Below, in pieces: positions 1-9,341 of a DNA stretch of 64,000 nucleotides. A model generated the notes under the pieces. The model was not told the DNA's origin. It saw only the letters and a program-made list of their open reading frames with translations, and ran no database searches. Within the stretch, counting starts at the first letter, position 1; every line of letters starts with the position of its first letter. The translations under genes and the position numbers were made by a program. The stretch comes from Nemesobacter sp965204665 (GTDB taxonomy: Bacteria > Desulfobacterota_D > UBA1144 > Nemesobacterales > Nemesobacteraceae): contig OZ242002.1 of NCBI GenBank assembly GCA_965204665.1, positions 1,426,001 to 1,490,000 on the forward strand. The letters run 5' to 3'.

Positions 1-2
1 AG

Positions 3-746
3 TTTTGTCTGCGTTTTTCTCGTGATTTGATCGCGGCCAAAATTGTGAACCAGCGAACTATACTGCGTCGTAATTGGCGCGGAGAAAAAGAAAACCGTAA
101 GATGGTGTTGGATCATCTCAAATCATCCCGTAGGTCGGCAATTGTTGCGAGCACCATGAATGAGTTGTTAGGGCATGAAGGTGATGCTGCAGCGACTTAC
201 TTTAGGGCATTTTCAAGTCTTCTGACACCACCGAGGAAAGGAGATGCCTCGGATGATACGAATGGACTAACTCGCCCATTTCACTTTAATGCTCGAAATC
301 GACGGCCTCCAACCGATCCTGTAAACGCTATGCTGTCTCTTGCATACGCTATGCTGACTAGATATTTTACGGTATCCCTCGCTACTGTAGGGCTTGATCC
401 TTATCGAGGTTTATTTCATGCCTCACGTTACGGAAAGCCTGCCTTAACTCTTGATCTGATGGAGCCGTTTCGCCCGCTGATTGCTGACTCCGTAGTGCTG
501 TCTGTTGTAAACACTGGAGAGATATCGGCAAATGATTTCGTCAGCGTGTCTACAGGGACAGCGCTTACCACTTCAGGTCGCAAGCGTTTTATCGGTGCAT
601 TTGAACGGCGAATGTCTCAAGAAACTACGCACCCATTGTTTGGTTATAGGCTCAGTACAAGGCGGCTTTTACTACTTCAGGCGCGGTTGTTATGCCGTCA
701 CTTTATGGGAGAGTTACCGGCGTATCCACATTATCTCCCGCGATGA
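3..746 (+). CDS. cas1: CRISPR integrase Cas1, C-terminal part (probable type I-G Cas4-Cas1 fusion), cut by window edge
   Basis: Cas1 is the metal-dependent integrase that inserts new spacers together with Cas2. The reading frame is open from base 3, so the N-terminal part lies outside the window; a TTG at 27 is not a convincing start. The catalytic region is visible: Glu in LLGHEGDAAATYF, His in GLFHASRYGKP and Asp in LTLDLMEPFRP. This segment and the tail (VNTGEISANDF, HPLFGYRLSTRR) match what I know of the Cas1 half of Cas4-Cas1 fusions in type I-G (formerly I-U) systems. A fused cas4 domain and the interference genes are therefore expected just to the left. The gene ends in an ATGA overlap with cas2. 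Cas1 is certain; the subtype is inferred from family recall and the repeat handle. Confidence 0.9.
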   Translation, partial: FCLRFSRDLIAAKIVNQRTILRRNWRGEKENRKMVLDHLKSSRRSAIVASTMNELLGHEGDAAATYFRAFSSLLTPPRKGDASDDTNGLTRPFHFNARNRRPPTDPVNAMLSLAYAMLTRYFTVSLATVGLDPYRGLFHASRYGKPALTLDLMEPFRPLIADSVVLSVVNTGEISANDFVSVSTGTALTTSGRKRFIGAFERRMSQETTHPLFGYRLSTRRLLLLQARLLCRHFMGELPAYPHYLPR

Positions 747-1054
747 AGATTTCAGTCCAAATGAGTGATGAACGCACTTACATAGTTATGTATGACATAT
801 CTAATAGCAAACGCTGGCGGAGTGTCTTCAAAGTTATGAACGGATTTGGTGAATGGCTTCAACTTTCAGTCTTTCAGTGTCGTTTGTCGAAGCGACGGCG
901 TGCTGAATTGGAAACGGAGTTATGCAGAGTGATTGAGATGGGGAAGGACCATGTTCTGATTATCGATATTGGACCGGCAAATAAGTCTGATGTTGCTGTG
1001 GTAAGTCTTGGCAAAACATATTCCGCGATTGAACGTCAAGCCATTATTGTATAA
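743..1054 (+). CDS. cas2: CRISPR-associated endonuclease Cas2 (type I-G adaptation module)
   Basis: Small dimeric Cas2, the structural partner of Cas1 in spacer acquisition. The ATG at 743 overlaps the cas1 stop (ATGA), which suggests translational coupling and gives 103 aa; an in-frame ATG at 761 (MSDERTYIVMYDIS) is the alternative start. The ferredoxin-like core begins with YIVMYDIS, whose Asp is the usual metal-site residue. It continues through GEWLQLSVFQCRLSKRRRAELE and ends VERQ-like (AIERQAIIV), a layout typical of Cas2 from type I-G loci. It sits directly before a leader and the array whose repeats end ATTGAAGC. No frameshift or truncation is seen. Confidence 0.93.
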   Translation: MKISVQMSDERTYIVMYDISNSKRWRSVFKVMNGFGEWLQLSVFQCRLSKRRRAELETELCRVIEMGKDHVLIIDIGPANKSDVAVVSLGKTYSAIERQAIIV

Positions 1055-1319
1055 TCTTGAAGTTGAACTGAGAAATAACATGCAGAGTGAAAATCTGCAA
1101 AATTCAATAAGTATGTATTGCCGATGTAATTCGAGCGGCATGGTACTGTTAAAACCCCGTGAGGCAGTCGAAATTATAAATATTGAGTTATTTCAACACC
1201 AATTGGTCTTAAAAAAACAATGTTGATGGCTATACCTTTGTTTGTTTGGTGCAAAGAAGTACTGGTGCTCGAAAACATCCGAAAATTGCCAGAATCTTTA
1301 AAGGGTTATGCTGTAAGTC
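1055..1319 (+). promoter_or_regulatory. CRISPR leader of the first array
   Basis: Non-coding stretch between cas2 and the first repeat, AT-rich in its middle and right half. Its position makes it the leader, which should hold the pre-crRNA promoter and the Cas1-Cas2 integration signal. I cannot pick out a convincing -35/-10 pair. Short open frames here have no coding character. Confidence 0.65.
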
Positions 1320-2533
1320 CCTATCCGGGGTATAATTGCCCCGGCTTCATTGAAGCGTTTTGAAATATGCGGTTCCGTCCAGCATCGTCAGGACCCTATC
1401 CGGGGTATAATTGCCCCGGCTTCATTGAAGCTCAGTCGGAAGGAATGAACAGGGCAACCAGAGCAAGCCTATCCGGGGTATAATTGCCCCGGCTTCATTG
1501 AAGCTATGTGGCTGGTGAGTTGATCGAGGGTGTGACGGACCCTATCCGGGGTATAATTGCCCCGGCTTCATTGAAGCGTCGAGTTTTGTGGTTTTTGCAG
1601 GCCCGGCCAGGGACCTATCCGGGGTATAATTGCCCCGGCTTCATTGAAGCTTGAAAACATCATTTCTGAATTTCCAATGGACGAAGACCTATCCGGGGTA
1701 TAATTGCCCCGGCTTCATTGAAGCACATTCACGCTGATAAGCATACTCGAGCGCTACATGCCCTATCCGGGGTATAATTGCCCCGGCTTCATTGAAGCTC
1801 GCTTATGCCGGCTTTTTCATCCAGCTCTGCATACCCTATCCGGGGTATAATTGCCCCGGCTTCATTGAAGCTTTTACTCACCAGACCACAGTCCATCCCG
1901 CCGCAAGCCTATCCGGGGTATAATTGCCCCGGCTTCATTGAAGCGACAGCTCGGCACGGAACCGAGACGGGTGCTGGAAACCCTATCCGGGGTATAATTG
2001 CCCCGGCTTCATTGAAGCACCCATGACAAAAAATTATTTCCGAAGACGGAACCCCCCTATCCGGGGTATAATTGCCCCGGCTTCATTGAAGCGAAGTGGT
2101 GAGAGCGGACGCTTACGATATCGCGAGCCCTATCCGGGGTATAATTGCCCCGGCTTCATTGAAGCGAAAGTTTTTCAAAAATATCCTGAAGGAGATCGCT
2201 CACCCTATCCGGGGTATAATTGCCCCGGCTTCATTGAAGCCTTTCCTTGCCCGCCTTCGTTCTTGCGATCGTCTCCCCTATCCGGGGTATAATTGCCCCG
2301 GCTTCATTGAAGCCAAGCTCCATAACCAGCTCTGCCAGTTCGGGGTAGGGCCCTATCCGGGGTATAATTGCCCCGGCTTCATTGAAGCTAGCTTACATAA
2401 GCACCTACCGTCTTCAATCCGCGCCTATCCGGGGTATAATTGCCCCGGCTTCATTGAAGCTTATATTGCTGACATATGCCTCCGCCTGCTCCCGCGCCTA
2501 TCCGGGGTATAATTGCCCCGGCTTCATTGAAGC

Positions 2534-2648
2534 CGCGTCGCATCATCGGAGTACGCTTTCGAGAACGGCGGACCTATCCGGGGTATAATTGCCCCGGCTT
2601 CATTGAAGCCGCGTCGCATCATCGGAGTACGCTTTCGAGAACGGCGGA
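2534..2648 (+). repeat. Tandem duplication of one spacer-repeat unit in array 1
   Basis: The 39-nt spacer at 2534-2572 is repeated exactly at 2610-2648, separated by one repeat. This is an internal unit duplication, not two independent acquisitions. Confidence 0.9.
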
Positions 2649-4848
2649 CCTATCCGGGGTATAATTGCCCCGGCTTCATTGAAGCTGTCTCAACCTTCTA
2701 CCTGTGGACTCCAGATAACCCACCTATCCGGGGTATAATTGCCCCGGCTTCATTGAAGCCAAAGATGCGATGAGAGCTTTCAATCCGCAGACCAGCCTAT
2801 CCGGGGTATAATTGCCCCGGCTTCATTGAAGCGACTAAAAAAGTCATCGGCACGATCGCTCGTGATCGCCTATCCGGGGTATAATTGCCCCGGCTTCATT
2901 GAAGCGTTTTCATCCGCTTCCAGGTAATTTCCGAAAACGTACCTATCCGGGGTATAATTGCCCCGGCTTCATTGAAGCATATGAGTATACCATTGCCCCC
3001 ACTCCGGTGGGGATTCCTATCCGGGGTATAATTGCCCCGGCTTCATTGAAGCATGGAAAGAACTCATCGAAGAGTTCAAACTGCCTGACCTATCCGGGGT
3101 ATAATTGCCCCGGCTTCATTGAAGCATACGATATTCCCGAGCGGACTGATGAAGGTCACGTGCCTATCCGGGGTATAATTGCCCCGGCTTCATTGAAGCA
3201 GAAGGATGCGGTGGGGCTCCGTCACGAATACGTAGACCTATCCGGGGTATAATTGCCCCGGCTTCATTGAAGCCTATATACGGAGAAGAAGGAAAAAAGT
3301 ACAGAGAAGCCTATCCGGGGTATAATTGCCCCGGCTTCATTGAAGCTCGACTGCTTCCCCGGCAATGTCGATTTGAGTCGTCCCTATCCGGGGTATAATT
3401 GCCCCGGCTTCATTGAAGCGAGACCTCCATATAACCGACTTCGAACTTCGAAATGCCTATCCGGGGTATAATTGCCCCGGCTTCATTGAAGCAAGTCCGG
3501 GCGGTGAACAAAGAAGGGCAGAGCCCATCCTATCCGGGGTATAATTGCCCCGGCTTCATTGAAGCATCTCCGTGATGACGGGATTGGAAGTATCTTCGCC
3601 GTACCTATCCGGGGTATAATTGCCCCGGCTTCATTGAAGCTAAACGCAGATGACATCGAAAGAATACGGCACGATGCCCTATCCGGGGTATAATTGCCCC
3701 GGCTTCATTGAAGCCCAGCGTCCAAACCGAATATATCGCTAAAGTGACGAACCTATCCGGGGTATAATTGCCCCGGCTTCATTGAAGCGAACCGTGCGCG
3801 CAACACATGGAGATGGCTTGAGATCCTATCCGGGGTATAATTGCCCCGGCTTCATTGAAGCGTCAAATGCGAGTGGTATCTGGACGGCAAAAAGGTAACC
3901 TATCCGGGGTATAATTGCCCCGGCTTCATTGAAGCGGAATCGAAAAAGACCCTGTCGTTTACGACATTCTGACCTATCCGGGGTATAATTGCCCCGGCTT
4001 CATTGAAGCTAGTTTATCGATTCCGATTCGAACTTGCCGACCTGACCTATCCGGGGTATAATTGCCCCGTCTTCATTGAAGCGCATAGGCTCTGTATGTC
4101 GGATCCACCGCATCATCGGCCCTATCCGGGGTATAATTGCCCCGGCTTCATTGAAGCGAGAAAATATTCGGAGCCAGCAACCCGTATCTGGACCTATCCG
4201 GGGTATAATTGCCCCGGCTTCATTGAAGCCTCGTACAGATGCGCATCAACCGGCCGAAGACTGGCCTATCCGGGGTATAATTGCCCCGGCTTCATTGAAG
4301 CGATACAGATAACGAACGAACTTGCATCGGAAGCGATCCTATCCGGGGTATAATTGCCCCGGCTTCATTGAAGCCATTTAAGTTCGTCATCTTGCGACCT
4401 CCTTTATTGACCTATCCGGGGTATAATTGCCCCGGCTTCATTGAAGCGTCTGGCATGTGGCGCCCATGACGCAGGACGTGGCGGCCTATCCGGGGTATAA
4501 TTGCCCCGGCTTCATTGAAGCATATTTGATTACGCTTGGCTGCTCATAGCCTTCGTACCTATCCGGGGTATAATTGCCCCGGCTTCATTGAAGCCGTCAG
4601 ATATGTCGGCCGGCAACCGTCCCCTGCCAACCTATCCGGGGTATAATTGCCCCGGCTTCATTGAAGCGATATCTACAACCGCGCGCGTAGCGTCCTCGCC
4701 GAACCTATCCGGGGTATAATTGCCCCGGCTTCATTGAAGCATACTTTCCGGCGATATTTCGCGGGCGGTCGGAAGCCTATCCGGGGTATAATTGCCCCGG
4801 CTTCATTGAAGCCCAGGAGTGCCGGCAAAACCCCACGTGCCGGCAGGA

Positions 4849-5142
4849 CCTATCCGGGGTATAATTGCCCCGGCTTCATTGAAGCATCTCCATATTGTTT
4901 TGTTCTCGGAACAAGTTCGTCCCTATCCGGGGTATAATTGCCCCGGCTTCATTGAAGCGTAGAATAGACAGCCTCATTATTGAACTTGACGAAGACCTAT
5001 CCGGGGTATAATTGCCCCGGCTTCATTGAAGCATCTCCATATTGTTTTGTTCTCGGAACAAGTTCGTCCCTATCCGGGGTATAATTGCCCCGGCTTCATT
5101 GAAGCGTAGAATAGACAGCCTCATTATTGAACTTGACGAAGA
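4849..5142 (+). repeat. Tandem duplication of a two-spacer block in array 1
   Basis: Bases 4849-4995 (two repeats, two spacers, 147 bp) recur as 4996-5142 with no difference that I can see. The block lies at the leader-distal end, next to the junction with the second array. Confidence 0.92.
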
Positions 5143-5179
5143 CCTATCCGGGGTATAATTGCCCCGGCTTCATTGAAGC

Positions 5180-5242
5180 GTCAAGGTTTTGTTTAGCCTC
5201 ATTGTATGCATCTAGGAACAGGACACGCATCAGCGGCAGATA
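5180..5242. other. Junction between the two CRISPR arrays
   Basis: Only 63 bases lie between the last 37-nt repeat and the first 36-nt repeat. That is close to one array-1 spacer (about 36) plus one array-2 spacer (about 30). There is no room for a leader or trailer, so this looks like a direct fusion of the two arrays. Confidence 0.8.
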
Positions 5243-8047
5243 GTTGTGAATAGCGGGCCGTTTTCAGTCAGTTAAACTTGCCGCCTCCCACTCGGTAATA
5301 GGGCTGTTGTTGTGAATAGCGGGCCGTTTTCAGTCAGTTAAACTCCGAAAGGCAAGGAGAGATCGATGATTAGAGTTGTGAATAGCGGGCCGTTTTCAGT
5401 CAGTTAAACTTCAATAAAGGCGCGAAGCTGCTCAACCTGAGTTGTGAATAGCGGGCCGTTTTCAGTCAGTTAAACTTTTGCGGCGAATGCGTTTGTGGTC
5501 GCCTGGTTGTGAATAGCGGGCCGTTTTCAGTCAGTTAAACTATGTCTGACGGTGAAAATCACCGTCCCGAAGTTGTGAATAGCGGGCCGTTTTCAGTCAG
5601 TTAAACTCTGTTGTAAGGTTTGCATCCACGTTGCTGGGTTGTGAATAGCGGGCCGTTTTCAGTCAGTTAAACTGAAGCGCGGATGCTCCGCATAATTCCC
5701 GTCGTTGTGAATAGCGGGCCGTTTTCAGTCAGTTAAACTAGACAGCCTGAGCACCGGTTGCAGTACAAGGTTGTGAATAGCGGGCCGTTTTCAGTCAGTT
5801 AAACTCTGTTGTAAGGTTTGCATCCACGTTGCTGGGTTGTGAATAGCGGGCCGTTTTCAGTCAGTTAAACTTCCAGGAAAAAGGGACTTGACAATAGTTT
5901 AAGTTGTGAATAGCGGGCCGTTTTCAGTCAGTTAAACTTGAAACTCATATCATCACCTCCTTAAGCAGTTGTGAATAGCGGGCCGTTTTCAGTCAGTTAA
6001 ACTAACACGATAGATATTCCACGGCCACAGAGAGTTGTGAATAGCGGGCCGTTTTCAGTCAGTTAAACTGAAAGTGGAGCTGATAAACTTCTTTTTGGAG
6101 TTGTGAATAGCGGGCCGTTTTCAGTCAGTTAAACTACAATTCAGTCTGGGCAAAGGCCTTCGCTTGTTGTGAATAGCGGGCCGTTTTCAGTCAGTTAAAC
6201 TAACCTTGTTTGACGACATACATAGCGACAAGTTGTGAATAGCGGGCCGTTTTCAGTCAGTTAAACTGATAGGTGGTCGCAAGAGAATTGTCGTTATGTT
6301 GTGAATAGCGGGCCGTTTTCAGTCAGTTAAACTATTCCATGTCTGATGCCTCCTTGTTAAGCAGTTGTGAATAGCGGGCCGTTTTCAGTCAGTTAAACTG
6401 AAAAGATATGTAATAGAGATTGAAGATTAGTTGTGAATAGCGGGCCGTTTTCAGTCAGTTAAACTGATCGTGATCGCGGCATCTTCACCGATATGGTTGT
6501 GAATAGCGGGCCGTTTTCAGTCAGTTAAACTTACCTGGAGGATTGATGACTACTGAAAACGGTTGTGAATAGCGGGCCGTTTTCAGTCAGTTAAACTTGA
6601 AACTCAGATCGTTCGGCAGCGAGATCTGTTGTGAATAGCGGGCCGTTTTCAGTCAGTTAAACTGATCCGGGTATATCGATCTCAATCAGTCTCGTTGTGA
6701 ATAGCGGGCCGTTTTCAGTCAGTTAAACTTCTGAAATCCTTCGTCTTACGGTCGGTTGGTTGTGAATAGCGGGCCGTTTTCAGTCAGTTAAACTAAGCTG
6801 CCGAATATGATAGAGCTGCTGCAGGTTGTGAATAGCGGGCCGTTTTCAGTCAGTTAAACTTCGGCAACCTATATTCCAGCCTTGTAGGTTGTTGTGAATA
6901 GCGGGCCGTTTTCAGTCAGTTAAACTCACCCGTGGTGATGGTGCCGGCTGCATTCCGTTGTGAATAGCGGGCCGTTTTCAGTCAGTTAAACTGCAGCAAA
7001 AGGCAAGTGGTGCACGCTTACAGTTGTGAATAGCGGGCCGTTTTCAGTCAGTTAAACTTCTCAGCAATGACGATCTTCTTTATTTAGTGTTGTGAATAGC
7101 GGGCCGTTTTCAGTCAGTTAAACTCCACACTGATCAAAACTGACTTCCATATAAGTTGTGAATAGCGGGCCGTTTTCAGTCAGTTAAACTGGTTTGGTGC
7201 AAGGGAATACGGCTACGAACGTTGTGAATAGCGGGCCGTTTTCAGTCAGTTAAACTGTGAGGAAAAGTACTGATACATAAAAGTACGTTGTGAATAGCGG
7301 GCCGTTTTCAGTCAGTTAAACTTATGTCGCCAGATAAATGCAAAGCCGGACGTTGTGAATAGCGGGCCGTTTTCAGTCAGTTAAACTCAGGCTGTTCAGG
7401 ACATTCGGCAACGTGTCGTTGTGAATAGCGGGCCGTTTTCAGTCAGTTAAACTCATAACCGGTAAGTCTGTGCTCTGCTGTAGGTTGTGAATAGCGGGCC
7501 GTTTTCAGTCAGTTAAACTAGCCTGCTTTTCGTCATCGTCCATGTTTTCGTTGTGAATAGCGGGCCGTTTTCAGTCAGTTAAACTGCGATCAGCGGAGTC
7601 ATCGGCGGAGTAGCGGTTGTGAATAGCGGGCCGTTTTCAGTCAGTTAAACTCGTCGTCTGCGGGGTTTACGAGCATGCAGAGTTGTGAATAGCGGGCCGT
7701 TTTCAGTCAGTTAAACTGAGCCCTACCGTGTGGGTGCCCCTGCAGGGGTTGTGAATAGCGGGCCGTTTTCAGTCAGTTAAACTTGGCGTTGCCGGTCAGT
7801 CCGAAAGTCAGCAGTTGTGAATAGCGGGCCGTTTTCAGTCAGTTAAACTTTCGATCTCGTCCATCCCCTGCATCCTTCGGTTGTGAATAGCGGGCCGTTT
7901 TCAGTCAGTTAAACTTTTTTGCCCGCCATGAAGATCAGAGCTGCGGTTGTGAATAGCGGGCCGTTTTCAGTCAGTTAAACTTGCCGGTAAAGCTGTCCGC
8001 AAGCTCTCTTTGTTGTGAATAGCGGGCCGTTTTCAGTCAGTTAAACT
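5243..8047 (+). CRISPR. CRISPR array 2, 43 repeats of 36 nt, 42 spacers, type II-C
   Basis: I counted 43 copies of a 36-nt repeat beginning GTTGTGAATAGCGGGCC and ending CAGTCAGTTAAACT, with spacers of 29-31 nt (usually 30) and a period of about 66. No repeat variants were noticed. The direction of the crRNA is set by the tracrRNA at 12.5 kb: its anti-repeat is the reverse complement of the repeat as read on the plus strand, so crRNA is made on the plus strand, opposite to the cas genes. A hairpin with a U-rich tail follows at 8084. The spacer at 5608-5637 recurs exactly at 5806-5835, three units away. The repeat ends in TAAACT, a weak -10-like hexamer in the place where some type II-C repeats carry internal promoters. 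Confidence 0.97.
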
Positions 8048-8083
8048 ATTCATGCTAAATTAAAAGTGTGGATAGGCGGTTAC

Positions 8084-8135
8084 GGTTCCCAAACGAATTA
8101 AAAAAGACATATTTGTTTGGGAACCTTTTCTGTTT
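8084..8135 (+). terminator. Probable terminator of the array-2 precursor crRNA
   Basis: A perfect 11-bp stem (GGTTCCCAAAC at 8084-8094 and GTTTGGGAACC at 8115-8125) is followed on the plus strand by TTTTCTGTTTTTC. On the minus strand no U tract follows, so the signal favours plus-strand transcription leaving the array. The stem overlaps the last codons of cas2 on the other strand. Confidence 0.7.
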
Positions 8136-8427
8136 TTCTTCGTTTTTTTCCATAAAAAACCTGCATTCGCTCAAATTGCTTATCTGTAATATTAATAACT
8201 CTCACCTCGCCTCTTGGAGGCAAAGCATTGCGAACTTTTCCGGCATGCACATATGCGTTTTCATCACTGGCACAATGTCGTACGTAAACGGAAAACTGAA
8301 GCATGGAGAACCCATCTTGGATGAGGGATTTACGGAATTGGGTATATGAACGCCTATCCGCTTTATTCTCTGTGGGTAGATCAAACATTACTATTACCCA
8401 CAAAGTTTTATATCCTCCGAAGATCAT
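8098..8427 (-). CDS. cas2: CRISPR-associated endonuclease Cas2 (type II-C)
   Basis: Cas2 of the type II-C set, 109 aa, partner of the adjacent Cas1. The core begins LWVIVMFDLPTENKADRR, with the conserved Asp in FDLP, and continues with YTQFRKSLIQDGFSMLQFSVYVRHC, typical of type II Cas2. I keep the ATG at 8427 because relatives also carry a short GY(K/R)xxW lead before the first strand. A TTG at 8403 preceded by GGAGG is a possible alternative start. It begins 2 nt after the cas1 stop, so the two are clearly co-transcribed. Its last codons form one arm of the hairpin that appears to terminate the array transcript coming from the other side. Confidence 0.95.
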   Translation of the reverse strand: MIFGGYKTLWVIVMFDLPTENKADRRSYTQFRKSLIQDGFSMLQFSVYVRHCASDENAYVHAGKVRNALPPRGEVRVINITDKQFERMQVFYGKKRRKTEKVPKQICLF

Positions 8428-8429
8428 TT

Positions 8430-9341
8430 TTATATCAGAACCATTTCTTGTTGTTTCTTAATTACAAGTTCTGGGATTTCTAAGAATTCGGACCCTTCGG
8501 TTAAAGACTTTTTTAAACTTGCGGCGGTATGTTGCAAAGCTACCATGAAAGGGATGTTTCTTCCTCTAAAAGACAACGGTTCAGCCAAGATGGATAGTAG
8601 AAAAGCTTTTGTTTTTTTATTGATATCAAATATTCCCCGCTCCCAGAGTTTATATACCTTTCTGTCAACTGCTGGCCTGAATGGTTCAATCAGGTCGTCC
8701 GCAAGGCACATGGGATTGTATTGATTATGGTGGTGGATACCCAAAGCTGGGTGCAGACCTGTCCCGCAGATAGCGCGAGCAACGGAGGACCTTACTAGAG
8801 AGTACCCATAATTCAGCAGAGAGTTTGTCCCATCAGCTTCTTGGTCTCGTTTGAAACTTTGACCGAACATTAGCGGCCAGTAAATTCTTGATGCCTGAGA
8901 TTCGATATTTTCAGGGTCACCGCTCCGTACACGCGATTTCATTGAGTTGAGACCGGGAGAAGATTTTCCACAAGAAAGCAATGCCTTTATTTGAGCTTCT
9001 ATTTTTGCAATTACAATCTTCTGCCAAAGACGCTTTTTTAGAGGTTTCTTCACACTCGTCTGAATATTTAAAATTTTACTGTGTAGGCAATTTCCAGAGA
9101 GAGGGAGAAGGACAGATACAGGTATATGTCTGCGGTCGCAAAAAATGATAATACAGTTGTTCTGCTGACAGGATGCTATGAGGTTTGAAGAGATCGTCAC
9201 TGATGGATTGGACACTATAAGTACTCCGATATCTTCAATTGGAATCCTTCCGACTTCGATTTTCTGCTGCTCAATTACCATCTGAAGATTCTTAGTATGA
9301 AGATAGGAAGGAGTGCTGATATCGACAATGCGTTTAACCAT
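8430..9341 (-). CDS. cas1: CRISPR integrase Cas1 (type II-C)
   Basis: Complete type II Cas1, 303 aa. The expected metal triad is present: Glu147 in ENIESQASRIYW, His in GIHHHNQYNP (203-205) and Asp in LADDLIEPFRP (about 215). The N-terminal beta domain starts VDISTPSYLHTKNLQMVIEQ. It overlaps the end of cas9 by 8 nt and is followed at once by cas2, giving the canonical cas9-cas1-cas2 order of type II-C, with no csn2 or cas4. It is clearly different in sequence from the type I Cas1 at the left edge, so the two adaptation modules have separate origins. Confidence 0.97.
   Translation of the reverse strand: MVKRIVDISTPSYLHTKNLQMVIEQQKIEVGRIPIEDIGVLIVSNPSVTISSNLIASCQQNNCIIIFCDRRHIPVSVLLPLSGNCLHSKILNIQTSVKKPLKKRLWQKIVIAKIEAQIKALLSCGKSSPGLNSMKSRVRSGDPENIESQASRIYWPLMFGQSFKRDQEADGTNSLLNYGYSLVRSSVARAICGTGLHPALGIHHHNQYNPMCLADDLIEPFRPAVDRKVYKLWERGIFDINKKTKAFLLSILAEPLSFRGRNIPFMVALQHTAASLKKSLTEGSEFLEIPELVIKKQQEMVLI

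Larger units (their letters stand above)
1320..5179 (+). CRISPR. CRISPR array 1, 53 repeats of 37 nt, 52 spacers, type I-G-like
   Basis: I counted 53 copies of a 37-nt repeat starting CCTATCCGGGG and ending CATTGAAGC, at a period of 72-76 bases, giving spacers of about 35-39 nt. The repeat has two inverted parts: CCGGGG/CCCCGG around an 8-nt loop containing TATAAT, and the near-perfect palindrome GCTTCATTGAAGC at the 3' end. The terminal ATTGAAGC is the expected 8-nt crRNA 5' handle, so transcription is on the plus strand away from cas2 and the leader. All repeats look identical except the one at 4046, where CCCCGG reads CCCCGT. One spacer is duplicated next to itself (2534-2572 and 2610-2648). 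A two-unit block is duplicated near the far end (4849-4995 and 4996-5142). No degenerate terminal repeat is present. Confidence 0.97.

Noticed and set aside
1008..1226. 72-codon frame overlapping the end of cas2 and the leader
   Set aside because: No ribosome site, no recognisable sequence, and it lies where the leader must be.
1805..4937. Open frames across array 1 giving repetitive peptides such as PIRGIIAPASLK
   Set aside because: They only translate the CRISPR repeat; spacers break the pattern and there are no gene signals.
5243..8047. Promoters inside every type II-C repeat, as in Neisseria
   Set aside because: Only TAAACT at the repeat end resembles a -10, there is no extended -10 and no -35 at a usable distance; not strong enough to list as a feature.
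8068..8349. Plus-strand open frame opposite cas2
   Set aside because: Antisense shadow of a well-supported cas2; it has no homology of its own.
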